A stretch of DNA of 64,000 nucleotides from Undibacterium sp. (GTDB lineage Bacteria; Pseudomonadota; Gammaproteobacteria; Burkholderiales; Burkholderiaceae_D), in assembly GCF_030651495.1 (NCBI RefSeq), contig NZ_JAUSFI010000023.1:1-64000 (forward strand). The letters are read 5' to 3'. The notes below the pieces were generated by a model. That model made no database searches. It was not told the DNA's origin and was given only the letters and a program-made list of their open reading frames with translations. The stretch's first letter is position 1, and the number at the start of each line of letters is the position of its first letter. Below, one piece after another: positions 32,212-41,913 of the stretch. A program made the position numbers and the translations under genes.

Positions 32212-34191
32212 ATGTTGTTACAGAAAAAAATAGTGGGTTTGACCTTGCGTGTTTCTCTACAGCTCGGTCTGGTTATGGTAGCAGCTTTGTTGCCATATTC
32301 ACCGGCGCTGGCGGCAAAAAGTATCAAGAGTTTTGTCACCGCGGATGACCGGTTTATGGCACTGCGCGATGCGGCCATGCATGATGATGCCGAGTCAGTG
32401 CAAGAACACGCCGCCGCGCTCAGTCAGTATGAAATCCCCTCCTATGTCGATTATTACGTCCTCAGAACTAAAATCCGCTCTGCCTCTGCGGGTGAAATGA
32501 AAGCATTTTTTGCTAAGTATGAAGGCAGCGCAATTGCCGACCGATTGCGCAATGACTGGTTGCTGGTACTTGGCAGACGTGGCGACTGGGACACTTTCGA
32601 TGCGCAATACCCGCAATTTGTGGTGGCCGATGATACCCAGTTGAAGTGTTACGCCCTGCTATCGAAAGCGGTCAAACAACAAAAAGTGGCAGCAGAAGCA
32701 CGCAATTTGCTGACGGCACCGCGTGACTATGCGGACGGTTGTAATTCTCTGGTCGCCTATTTATTCGAGAACGGGCAATTTAGCGAGGCCGATCTATGGG
32801 GGCAGATGCGGATGGCGGCGGAAAACTCGGCCATGCCACTCGCCCAGCGGCTCGGCAAGTTGTTAAGTATTCCAGAAAAAAATATCACGCAAGCCATCGA
32901 AAAGCCCGCGAGTTTGTTAAAAAAAGCGCCTGAATCGGGCAAGGTGGCGCATGAACTTTATCTGATAGCCTTGGGGCGTGCGGCCAAAGCCGATCCTGAC
33001 GATGCTGCCGAGACACTGTCGCAATACAGCGCTAAATTTACTGAGCCCGAACGCGCTCAGGGATGGGCGCAGATTGCGTTACAAACAGCGCAAAAATTGA
33101 AACCAGAAGCGCTGGGATACTGGCAGCGGGCGGAAGGTGCCAGTCTGTCGCAAGAAGGCTATCAATGGCGCGTGCGCACCGCCTTGCGCGAAGGGGATTG
33201 GCGCCTGGTCAAAAGTGCGATCGCGGCGATGCCGGCTAACCTGAAGAGCGAACCGGCCTGGGTGTATTGGTATGGCCGGGCCTTAGCGAATGAAGGTAAA
33301 CAGGAAGAGGCACAAGCACTGTTTGCCAGCATCGCTGAACAAATGCACTTCTACGGACAATTGGCGCTGGAAGAACGCGGCCAGAAAATTGGCGTGCCGG
33401 TGGCCGTTAAACCTGTGACGGTAGAAGAGTTAGCGCCGCTGGCAAGCAACCTTAATTTGCAAAGAGCCCTGAAGTTTTATGCAATGAACCTGCGCTTTGA
33501 AGGTACCCGTGAATGGAATTGGGAACTGCGTAAGTTGAATGACCGGCAGCATCTGGTGGCGGCAGAATTGGCGCGGGCAAATAATATGCTTGACCGCATG
33601 GTCAGCACTTCTGACCGGACTAAGGGAGAGCTTGATTTTAATCAGCGTTTCCCTACGCCTTTTAATGAAAATATGTATAAAACTACCCAGGCGCTGGGGG
33701 TCGACATGGCATGGGTATACGGGTTGATACGGCAAGAATCGCGTTTTATCATGAATGCAAAATCGCATGTCGGCGCCAGCGGGTTGATGCAAATCATGCC
33801 AGCCACCGCCCGTTATGTCGCCAAGAAAATAGGCCTGGGTAATTTTGTACCGGAGCAGGTTAACGACATCGAAACCAATATCGCTCTTGGCACCAATTAT
33901 CTGAACATGGTACTCACTGATCTGGGCGGTTCGCAGGCACTGGCATCGGCGGCCTACAATGCTGGACCTGGCCGTCCGCGTGCCTGGCGCGCCAGCCTGA
34001 CGCGGCCGGTAGAGGGGGCGATTTTTGCTGAAACTATTCCGTTTTCAGAAACGCGCGGGTATGTTAAAAACGTCTTATCGAATGCAACTTACTATGCCGC
34101 TATTTTTGAGAAAAAACCGCAATCGCTGAAAGCACGTTTGGGTATTGTCGTACCAAAAGGCATGTCGGCTAGTGACGCGCAACTACCTTAG
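32212..34191 (+). CDS. slt: Soluble lytic murein transglycosylase
   Basis: SLT domain GLIRQESRFIMNAKSHVGASGLMQIMPATAR. Confidence 0.94.
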   Translation: MLLQKKIVGLTLRVSLQLGLVMVAALLPYSPALAAKSIKSFVTADDRFMALRDAAMHDDAESVQEHAAALSQYEIPSYVDYYVLRTKIRSASAGEMKAFFAKYEGSAIADRLRNDWLLVLGRRGDWDTFDAQYPQFVVADDTQLKCYALLSKAVKQQKVAAEARNLLTAPRDYADGCNSLVAYLFENGQFSEADLWGQMRMAAENSAMPLAQRLGKLLSIPEKNITQAIEKPASLLKKAPESGKVAHELYLIALGRAAKADPDDAAETLSQYSAKFTEPERAQGWAQIALQTAQKLKPEALGYWQRAEGASLSQEGYQWRVRTALREGDWRLVKSAIAAMPANLKSEPAWVYWYGRALANEGKQEEAQALFASIAEQMHFYGQLALEERGQKIGVPVAVKPVTVEELAPLASNLNLQRALKFYAMNLRFEGTREWNWELRKLNDRQHLVAAELARANNMLDRMVSTSDRTKGELDFNQRFPTPFNENMYKTTQALGVDMAWVYGLIRQESRFIMNAKSHVGASGLMQIMPATARYVAKKIGLGNFVPEQVNDIETNIALGTNYLNMVLTDLGGSQALASAAYNAGPGRPRAWRASLTRPVEGAIFAETIPFSETRGYVKNVLSNATYYAAIFEKKPQSLKARLGIVVPKGMSASDAQLP

Positions 34192-34199
34192 GAAAAATC

Positions 34200-34916
34200 A
34201 TGCAAGACACCGAACTCGATACCACACTGGAAGCCATCTTTTCGGGGAATAAAAAACCCAGCATGCAATTAGTCATAGGGAATAAAAATTACTCATCCTG
34301 GTCGATGCGTCCGTGGGTAGTAATGAAAGCATTTACCATTCCGTTTGAAGAGATTCACATACTGTTAGATCAGCCGACGACCTCGTCACATATTGCCGAA
34401 TACTCTTTGGCTGGACGGGTGCCGGTATTGCTGGCAGATCCGGTGGTAGTCTGGGATTCATTGGCGATTTGTGAGTTTTTGGCCGAGCAGTTTCCGTTGC
34501 AAAATTTATGGCCGGAAGATGTCGCGGCACGTGCCACGGCGCGTAGCATCTGCGCCGAAATGCATTCGGGCTTTAGTGGCTTGCGCTCTTCCATGCCGAT
34601 GAATATCAAAGCCAATTTTTCGGGCAAAGGCCGCAACGCCGGATCACAAGCGGATATCGGCCGGATCAGCGAAATCTGGGAAGATTGCCTATCACGTTAT
34701 GGGGCGCATCATTATCTGTTTGGCGATTTTTCGATTGCCGATGCTTATTACGCGCCGGTAGTGATGCGCTTCAAGACTTACGGAGTATCGCTGGCACCAG
34801 CTCTGCAAGCCTATGTTGATCGAGTGCAGGCGCACCCGGCAGTTGCCGAATGGATCAGGGATGCATTGAATGAAGCGGAGGATTTACCTAAATACGATTT
34901 TCCTCCTGCGAAGTAA
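34200..34916 (+). CDS. Glutathione S-transferase family protein
   Basis: GST N-terminal fold (NKNYSSWSMRPWV) and SIADAYYAPV. Confidence 0.88.
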   Translation: MQDTELDTTLEAIFSGNKKPSMQLVIGNKNYSSWSMRPWVVMKAFTIPFEEIHILLDQPTTSSHIAEYSLAGRVPVLLADPVVVWDSLAICEFLAEQFPLQNLWPEDVAARATARSICAEMHSGFSGLRSSMPMNIKANFSGKGRNAGSQADIGRISEIWEDCLSRYGAHHYLFGDFSIADAYYAPVVMRFKTYGVSLAPALQAYVDRVQAHPAVAEWIRDALNEAEDLPKYDFPPAK

Positions 34917-34924
34917 ATGGGCGT

Positions 34925-36169
34925 ATGAAAACCTATATAGTTGGCGGCGCGGTGCGCGATGGCTTGCTCGGCCTGGCGGTGCAAGACAAAGATCACGTCG
35001 TCATCGGCGCCACTCCGGAGCAGATGCTGGCATTGGGTTTTACGCCTGTGGGCAAGGATTTCCCCGTCTTTTTGCACCCGAAAACCCACGAAGAATACGC
35101 GCTGGCCCGCACCGAGCGCAAAACCGTTGCTGGATATAAAGGTTTCGTATTTCATACCGATCCGACGGTCACTCTTGAACAGGATTTGATCCGACGCGAT
35201 CTTACCGTGAATGCCATCGCGCAGGATGACGATGGCAATTTATTTGATCCGTTTCACGGACAGCAAGACCTGCAAAAAAAGATTTTTCGACATGTTTCTG
35301 ACGCCTTTGCTGAAGATCCTGTACGCATCTTGCGGCTGGCACGCTTTGCTGCACGGTTTTCAGTAGCGCCGCATGATTTTGTCGTCGCTCCTGAAACCAT
35401 GGCTTTGATGAGGCAGATGGTCAGCATTGGCGAAGTCGATGCCTTGGTGCCCGAGCGCGTCTGGCAAGAAGTGGCGCGCGGCTTGATGGAAGTGCGGCCC
35501 TCACGCATGTTTGAAGTGTTGCGCGAATGCGGTGCCTTGCAACGTCTGCTGCCCGAGCTTGATGCCTTATGGGGCGTGCCGCAACCGGCCACATATCATC
35601 CCGAAATCGATACCGGTGTACACGTCATGCTGGTCGTGGATTACGCCGCGCAGCAAGGCTATTCTTTGCCCGTCCGTTTTGCCGCATTGATGCATGATCT
35701 GGGCAAAGGCACGACCCGTCCCGAGGAGTGGCCTCGCCATCATGGCCATGAACAGCGCGGCGTGGCCTTGGTCGAGGCGGTCTGTCAACGCTTAAGAGTG
35801 CCCAGTGACTGCCGTGATCTGGCCATCATGACCGCACGCGATCACGGCAATGTTGGCCGCGCGCTAGAGATGCGCCCTGCGACCTTGCTAGAGCTGTTTG
35901 AGCGCAATGATGCATTTCGTAAACCGCAACGTTTTAAAGATATGCTGAAAGCTGCCAAATGTGATTGTTTTGGTCGTTCTGGCTTGGCCGATATTCGTTT
36001 CCCACAGCCAGCTTATCTGACGCAGGCGCTGGCGGCAGCGCAAGCGGTGAATGCCGGCGCCGTTGCGCAAGCATATCTGGGGCAGCCGCAAAAAATTGCC
36101 GAAGCAATACGCCTGGCAAGGATAGCTTCACTGCATGAGTTTTGTCTAAAATCAACATTGCGGGAATAA
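34925..36169 (+). CDS. cca: Multifunctional CCA tRNA nucleotidyltransferase
   Basis: MKTYIVGGAVRDGLLGLAVQDKDHVVIGATPEQM; HD domain. Confidence 0.97.
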   Translation: MKTYIVGGAVRDGLLGLAVQDKDHVVIGATPEQMLALGFTPVGKDFPVFLHPKTHEEYALARTERKTVAGYKGFVFHTDPTVTLEQDLIRRDLTVNAIAQDDDGNLFDPFHGQQDLQKKIFRHVSDAFAEDPVRILRLARFAARFSVAPHDFVVAPETMALMRQMVSIGEVDALVPERVWQEVARGLMEVRPSRMFEVLRECGALQRLLPELDALWGVPQPATYHPEIDTGVHVMLVVDYAAQQGYSLPVRFAALMHDLGKGTTRPEEWPRHHGHEQRGVALVEAVCQRLRVPSDCRDLAIMTARDHGNVGRALEMRPATLLELFERNDAFRKPQRFKDMLKAAKCDCFGRSGLADIRFPQPAYLTQALAAAQAVNAGAVAQAYLGQPQKIAEAIRLARIASLHEFCLKSTLRE

Positions 36170-36193
36170 TTTTAGCAGCTTGCTGAGATATCG

Positions 36194-36235
36194 CCTACAA
36201 TGCGTTGTGCAGTGCACAAATTCTGTTATTGTAGG
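36194..36235 (+). promoter_or_regulatory. Nested palindrome upstream of GNAT gene
   Basis: CCTACAAT...TTGTGCA-G-TGCACAA...ATTGTAGG; right arm adjoins AGGAAGGA Shine-Dalgarno. Confidence 0.6.
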
Positions 36236-36246
36236 AAGGACTCACC

Positions 36247-36930
36247 ATGAATACCTCTGATATTTTTCCTGATGGCAACGCTCCCGGGCTTAAGCCCGCT
36301 GCGCCTCATCATACCGTCTTCGTTAAAGAATTATCGGAGCGCGACCGACATCGCATTTTGCGCCATTTTCTTGCCCTAAAGGAGAGTGACCGCTTGCTGC
36401 GTTTTGGCACTTATCTGCCCGATGAGATGATCGCCAAGTATGTAGCGGGCCTCGATTTTACGCGTGATACCTTGTTTGGCGTTGTCAGCAGAAACTTCCG
36501 CTTGGTAGGTGTCGGGCATCTGGCATTTGCTCCGCGTAAAGAAGACGACGATATTACCGATAAGGATAAAGTTGCCGAGTTTGGCGTATCGGTATCTGAA
36601 TCTGCGCGTGGTAAAGGGGTCGGTTCAAAATTATTTGAGCGCGGTGCGATTCACTGCCGTAATGCAGACGTCGATACGCTGTATATGCATTTTTTGTCTA
36701 CGAACCACACCATGGTTCATATCGCCAAAAAAGCCGGCATGGAAATTTTCCGAGAGTATGGCGAAGCTGACGCCTACCTGAAAGTTCTCCCTGCCGATGC
36801 GGTCAGCGTATTGAAGGAAGCAGTGCAAGAGCAGGTGGCTTCGATTGACTACAACATCAAAGCCAATGCCCGTGCGGCGGTGAAATGGTTAGGGAATTTG
36901 CCAGGGATTAAGAATGACACGTCGAGTTAG
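36247..36930 (+). CDS. GNAT family N-acetyltransferase
   Basis: GVSVSESARGKGVGSKLFERGAIHCRN acetyl-CoA-binding motif. Confidence 0.88.
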   Translation: MNTSDIFPDGNAPGLKPAAPHHTVFVKELSERDRHRILRHFLALKESDRLLRFGTYLPDEMIAKYVAGLDFTRDTLFGVVSRNFRLVGVGHLAFAPRKEDDDITDKDKVAEFGVSVSESARGKGVGSKLFERGAIHCRNADVDTLYMHFLSTNHTMVHIAKKAGMEIFREYGEADAYLKVLPADAVSVLKEAVQEQVASIDYNIKANARAAVKWLGNLPGIKNDTSS

Positions 36931-37163
36931 CTGTTTCACATTTAAAGCGCACTGAGAAATCAATGCCTTTATGTGAAGAGGGTATCGTCACTTTTATACG
37001 TACTTTACCCTCGACTTTCATAGCCGGTCCGCTTGGAATACGTATTAATTTTGTGTGCCGGATCAGTGAAATGGGTGATTTTTTCACCACTTATGTGATT
37101 CTGACCGCCATAGTCGCGACTTTTCCCGTATGTTGCATTGCAATATCGACGGCGGGAAAGTGG

Positions 37164-37622
37164 CTATTTAATCGGCAAACTTGTCGTGTTTTTGACCTCT
37201 TCCATGACCGCATAAGTATGCGTTTCACGAACGCCGCTGAGTTGCAATAGTGATTTACCCAAAAAATCACGATAGGCACTCATATCCCTCACCCTTGCCT
37301 TAACCAGGTAGTCAAAGCCGCCAGCGACCATATGGCATTCCAATACGGAAGGAATGGCGTGTACGCCACGTTTAAACGTGTCAAATACATCGGGCGTGGT
37401 GCGATCAAGTACCACTTCGATAAACACCAGCAGCGCCACATCAAGTAACTGCGGATTGAGTTGCGCGGTGTAACTGAGTATATAACCCGAATCCTGTAAC
37501 TTCCGCACTCGTTCCAAGCAAGCGGCTGGAGAAAGGCAAACGCGGTTAGCTAATTCTACGTTACTAATACGGCCATCATTTTGTAATTCGGCCAAAATTC
37601 TTTTACTGATTTTGTCTAGCAT
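37164..37622 (-). CDS. Lrp/AsnC family transcriptional regulator
   Basis: LDKISKRILAELQNDGRISNVELANRVCLSPAACLERVRKL. Confidence 0.94.
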   Translation of the reverse strand: MLDKISKRILAELQNDGRISNVELANRVCLSPAACLERVRKLQDSGYILSYTAQLNPQLLDVALLVFIEVVLDRTTPDVFDTFKRGVHAIPSVLECHMVAGGFDYLVKARVRDMSAYRDFLGKSLLQLSGVRETHTYAVMEEVKNTTSLPIK

Positions 37623-38051
37623 AAGAAGTTAGATTGGTAGTTAAGGTGAATAATAAGGTGTATAAAATTGCCTGGCGTTTTAAGCGAGGTTCCACGAGCA
37701 TAAGCTGCATGCGGGTTATGCTGCAGATATCGCCAAGGCCTGGAGCTAGGCTGTTTCAGTTCTTCTCCTGTTCTGCACTATGCGGGATGTTTAGTGGTCG
37801 GAAGCAATCGTCAGCTTCTGAGGCGGGGATTTAAATCTATCTGAATCATATATCCTCACAGCAAATTTCATGCCATTGAGGTTTTTCACGTTTTCAGACA
37901 GGGACGCGCTTAAATGTGCCGCATGGTCGAAACTTGAGCTGGAAAAACATCAAAATGGTGCGTGGCACTCATCAGACGCGCCATGAACTGGTGCAGCACG
38001 GTTCAACAAAACGGGGGACGGCGGAAAATAAATGAGTGCCGTGGCTCAACA

Positions 38052-38108
38052 CGCAATGTCTATGCGGGTTGCAGAGGCGATAGGCTGGAAAGCCGCATAG
38101 ACATTGCG
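38052..38108 (-). repeat. Conserved-loop palindromic element copy A
   Basis: CGCAATGTCTATGCGG - 25 nt - CCGCATAGACATTGCG, perfect 16-bp arms. Confidence 0.8.
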
Positions 38109-38192
38109 CGCTGGCCCTGCCTGCGGCGATATTTTCTTCATTCGCATGGGAAGGACGTGTTCAGCGTTTGCTACTTTATGGACTTTGTCTCC

Positions 38193-38702
38193 CTAGCTGC
38201 CCTGAGCGCTCAACACTGGCAAGGCAGTGGTATCCTTAATCTGCTGTAAAGCAAAGCTTGATTTCACATCTAGCACGGCGGGATGACGTAATAAAGTTTC
38301 CATCATGAAACGCGAGAAGTGATTCATGTCTTCGACGTGAACGCGTAGCAAATAATCCATCTCACCCGTCATCGCATAACAAGCGACAACTTCCGGCCAT
38401 TGCTCTACCGAGGCGGCAAAATCATTACGTGGTGAGCGTGAGGCTCCTTTGCCTGGTGTGTCGTTATGCTTTTCCAGGCGTACGTTAACATACGCCAGCA
38501 AGCCTAAGCCGATTTTCGCCGGTTCTAGCAGTGCCACATACTTACGGATGACGCCGGATTCTTCCAGCCGCTTGATACGACGCAAGCAAGGCGAGGGCGA
38601 CAGATTCACGCGTTCAGCAACTTCCTGATTGGTGAGCCTGCCATCGGCCTGCAAAATCGCCAGGATTTTGCGGTCAATTTTATCTAGTTGAATTTCAGTC
38701 AT
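38193..38702 (-). CDS. Lrp/AsnC family transcriptional regulator
   Basis: LDKIDRKILAILQADGRLTNQEVAERVNLSPSPCLRRIKRL; divergent from hppD. Confidence 0.95.
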   Translation of the reverse strand: MTEIQLDKIDRKILAILQADGRLTNQEVAERVNLSPSPCLRRIKRLEESGVIRKYVALLEPAKIGLGLLAYVNVRLEKHNDTPGKGASRSPRNDFAASVEQWPEVVACYAMTGEMDYLLRVHVEDMNHFSRFMMETLLRHPAVLDVKSSFALQQIKDTTALPVLSAQGS

Positions 38703-38726
38703 TATCTGCCAATAAAATAAGTTTAT

Positions 38727-38784
38727 GCGCCATATTATTGCTTAACTTTGTGATTAATTGGGTAAATTTGCAATTTAATGGCGC
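38727..38784. promoter_or_regulatory. Imperfect inverted repeat in lrp-hppD divergent promoter region
   Basis: GCGCCATATTATTGC and GCAATTTAATGGCGC, 12 of 15 positions symmetric, 28-nt spacer. Confidence 0.5.
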
Positions 38785-38879
38785 TAGCTGCGAACTATAC
38801 TGAGAACTTGATCTATGTCAAAAAATGCTGTGCCTTGACGTGGGGAAGCAAATATTATTCAACATACAAGGAGACAAGC

Positions 38880-39995
38880 ATGGATTTGCAAACCTGGGAT
38901 AACCCGATGGGTACCGATGGCTTTGAGTTTATCGAGTACGCTGCACCCAACCCAAAAGAGGTGGGTGAGCTGTTTGAGCGCATGGGGTTTGCCGCGATTG
39001 CCAAGCATCGCACCAAGGACGTCACTTTGTATCGCCAGGGCGAAGTCAACTTTATCATTAATGCCGAGCCAGATTCTTTCGCCCAACGTTTTGCTCGCAA
39101 ACATGGCCCGTCGGTGTGCGCCTTTGCGCTGCGCGTAAAAGATGCCAACTTCGCTTACAAACGTGCGCTGGAATTGGGTGCGTGGGGTTTCGATAATAAG
39201 ACTGGCCCGATGGAGTTGAATATTCCCGCGATCAAGGGCATCGGCGACTCGCTGATTTATTTCGTTGACCGCTGGCATGGTAAGGATGACATGGCTTCAG
39301 GCGCGATTGGCAATATCAGTATCTACGACGCTGACTTCGTTGCGATCCCTGGCGCAGACGCGAACCACCAAGGCAATGGTTTAACTTACATCGATCACCT
39401 GACGCATAATGTGCATCGCGGTCGCATGAAAGAGTGGTCCGATTTTTATGAGACGCTATTCAATTTTCGTGAAGTCCGTTACTTCGATATCGCAGGTAAA
39501 CACACTGGTCTAAAGTCAAAAGCCATGACTTCACCTTGCGGAAAAATTCGTATTCCTATTAACGAATCTTCCGACGATAAATCACAAATTTCTGAATATC
39601 TGGATCTGTACCACGGTGAAGGTGTGCAGCATATTGCCATGGGTACCGATAACATCTACCAGACCGTTCTCGACATGAAAGATGCTGGCATCGTATTCCA
39701 GGATACCATCGAAACTTATTACGATCTGATCGATCGGCGTTTGCCAGGCCATGGTGAAAACGTCGCTGAATTGCGCAAACTGCGTATCCTGATGGATGGC
39801 AAGAGCGCCGAAACTTCGCGTGAATTGCTATTGCAGATTTTTACAACTACCGTGATCGGCCCTATCTTCTTTGAAGTGATACAACGCAAGGGTGATCAGG
39901 GATTTGGCGAAGGCAATTTCCGCGCTTTGTTTGAATCAATCGAGCTCGATCAAATTCGTCGTGGTGTATTGAAAGACGATAAGGCAACGGCATAA
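38880..39995 (+). CDS. hppD: 4-hydroxyphenylpyruvate dioxygenase
   Basis: HPPD motifs (YIDHLTHNVHRGRMKEWSDFYE, GEGVQHIAMGT, GNFRALFESIE). Confidence 0.95.
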   Translation: MDLQTWDNPMGTDGFEFIEYAAPNPKEVGELFERMGFAAIAKHRTKDVTLYRQGEVNFIINAEPDSFAQRFARKHGPSVCAFALRVKDANFAYKRALELGAWGFDNKTGPMELNIPAIKGIGDSLIYFVDRWHGKDDMASGAIGNISIYDADFVAIPGADANHQGNGLTYIDHLTHNVHRGRMKEWSDFYETLFNFREVRYFDIAGKHTGLKSKAMTSPCGKIRIPINESSDDKSQISEYLDLYHGEGVQHIAMGTDNIYQTVLDMKDAGIVFQDTIETYYDLIDRRLPGHGENVAELRKLRILMDGKSAETSRELLLQIFTTTVIGPIFFEVIQRKGDQGFGEGNFRALFESIELDQIRRGVLKDDKATA

Positions 39996-40086
39996 TCTGC
40001 CGCTTGAACTGATGGGCTGGCTGTCGTGATCGTTCACGCCGCCAGCTTTTTTGATCGAACGGTTACTCAATACGAGAGATTACATT

Positions 40087-40968
40087 ATGGAAACCGCAGT
40101 TGTCTCAAATGCCGATTTTTTGGCCACGGTAGCGGAAAAATCAGACGGTGCCGCCTTGCGCGGTGATTACACGCACGCTGACGATCAATATGTCGTCCAG
40201 CAAGATTGCTCTGCCTATACCGAAGCAGAGCACGCGCTGTGGCGCAAGTTATACCAGCGCCAGGAAGCCTTGTTGCCAGGCCGGGCCTGCGATGAATTCA
40301 TTACTGCCTTACATCAGATGAAGGCCGCCGACGGCATTCCAGAATTTGAGCGCACTTCGGAAGCGTTATTTAAGGCAACCGGCTGGCGCATTGTCGCCGT
40401 ACCAGGACTGATTCCTGAGCTGGCGTTTTTTAATCATCTGGCAAATCGTCGCTTTCCTGTGACAGTCTGGTTGCGCACGCCGGAAGAGTTTGATTACATC
40501 GCTGAACCCGATGTCTTTCATGATTTTTTTGGTCATGTGCCACTGTTATTTAATCCCATATTTGCCGACTATATGCAAAGGTATGGACAGGGGGGATTAA
40601 AGGCGATGCAACTTGGTGGGCTGGACCAATTGGCACGGTTGTACTGGTACACCGTGGAGTTCGGCCTAATCAATACCGCGCAGGGTTTGCGTATTTATGG
40701 CGCTGGTATTTTATCGTCTGGTGGCGAGGTCGAATATTGCCTGAAACCTGGTGCCGGCTCACGACATATTCATTTGGATATTGAGCGCTGCTTACGTACC
40801 CTGTACAAAATTGATTCATACCAGGAAACCTATTTTGTCATCGACAGTTACCAGCAGTTATTTGACGGCACCGCACCGGATTTTACGCCGCTGTATCAAA
40901 AGCTAAAGGAGTTGGAAGTGTTGCCAGCGAATACTTTGCTGGCAAATGAGGTGGAGTTGCTGGCGTAA
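40087..40968 (+). CDS. phhA: Phenylalanine 4-monooxygenase
   Basis: PDVFHDFFGHVPLLFNPIFADYM iron-binding motif. Confidence 0.96.
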   Translation: METAVVSNADFLATVAEKSDGAALRGDYTHADDQYVVQQDCSAYTEAEHALWRKLYQRQEALLPGRACDEFITALHQMKAADGIPEFERTSEALFKATGWRIVAVPGLIPELAFFNHLANRRFPVTVWLRTPEEFDYIAEPDVFHDFFGHVPLLFNPIFADYMQRYGQGGLKAMQLGGLDQLARLYWYTVEFGLINTAQGLRIYGAGILSSGGEVEYCLKPGAGSRHIHLDIERCLRTLYKIDSYQETYFVIDSYQQLFDGTAPDFTPLYQKLKELEVLPANTLLANEVELLA

Positions 40969-40989
40969 AAATAACCGGTTTAATTCTGT

Positions 40990-41913
40990 TTAATATACGC
41001 CCGGCTCACCCGGCGGCCTAGTCTTGAAGCGCCGGTGGCTCCAGAAATATTCAGCCGGAACCTTCAGAATTTCTGTCTCGATATAAGTGTTCATGAAACG
41101 CGTAGCGGCGGTCATGTCGTCGCCAGGGTAGTTCTCCCACGGAGGATGGAAAGCGACTTTCCATCCTTGATAGTTGGGCAAGATGGTGGCAATGACGGGA
41201 ATCACTTTAGCACCCGTCGTGGCGGCAATGCGTGCAGTGGCCGTCAGGGTGGCTGCCGGTATGCCAAAGAAAGGGATAAATTCTGCATCTTTGGAACCAA
41301 AATCCATGTCTGGCAACATGAAAAAGGGCGTATTTTCGCGCATGGCACGGATGATGGGTTTGACACCTTCAGCACGGGAAAAAAGTTTTACAGGACGAAA
41401 ACGTGAACGTCCTTTGCGCAGTGCCCGATCAAATACCTTGTTGCTTTGCTCGGTGTAAATTGAACACAATGTTGACTCGAGCATGACCGCAACACCTGCC
41501 ACATCGAGGCTGACAAAATGCGGGCACAGCAAAATGGTCGGACCGGATTGAATCTGCTGCATCGGTACAGCGGGGTCGATGTGGATCAATTTTTTCAGGC
41601 GACGTTCAGAGCCCCACCAGAGTATGCTGCGTTCAAGCACGCTGCGCGCATACACTTGGAAATGGCGTTTTGCGATCGCCAGTCTTTCTTCTTCGCTAAG
41701 ATGCGGCAGGCATAGTCTGAGATTGGTCAGCGTGATGTGGCGGCGCGATTTCAATAGCTTGAATAGTAAGCTTCCTGCCGCTTCGCCTAAACGTCCAAGT
41801 AAAGGTAACGGCAGCCAGTGCAGTAGCCACATTAAGACGAGAACTAATCTCATGCCGATTCCTGCTCGGGGCCAGCCACGCCATCCGGTTTCTTGTAGCG
41901 GTTGTAGCTCCAA
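40990..41913 (-). CDS. LpxL/HtrB-type lipid A lauroyl acyltransferase
   Basis: Lysophospholipid acyltransferase family; ARSVLERSILWWGSERRLKKL; ends ...YFWSHRRFKTRPPGE. Confidence 0.9.
   Translation of the reverse strand: MELQPLQETGWRGWPRAGIGMRLVLVLMWLLHWLPLPLLGRLGEAAGSLLFKLLKSRRHITLTNLRLCLPHLSEEERLAIAKRHFQVYARSVLERSILWWGSERRLKKLIHIDPAVPMQQIQSGPTILLCPHFVSLDVAGVAVMLESTLCSIYTEQSNKVFDRALRKGRSRFRPVKLFSRAEGVKPIIRAMRENTPFFMLPDMDFGSKDAEFIPFFGIPAATLTATARIAATTGAKVIPVIATILPNYQGWKVAFHPPWENYPGDDMTAATRFMNTYIETEILKVPAEYFWSHRRFKTRPPGEPGVY

Noticed and set aside
37962-38040. Possible sigma-54/NtrC-type promoter (TGGCAC, GGTGC motifs)
   Set aside because: No -12 TTGCA element at the required spacing and no suitable downstream gene.
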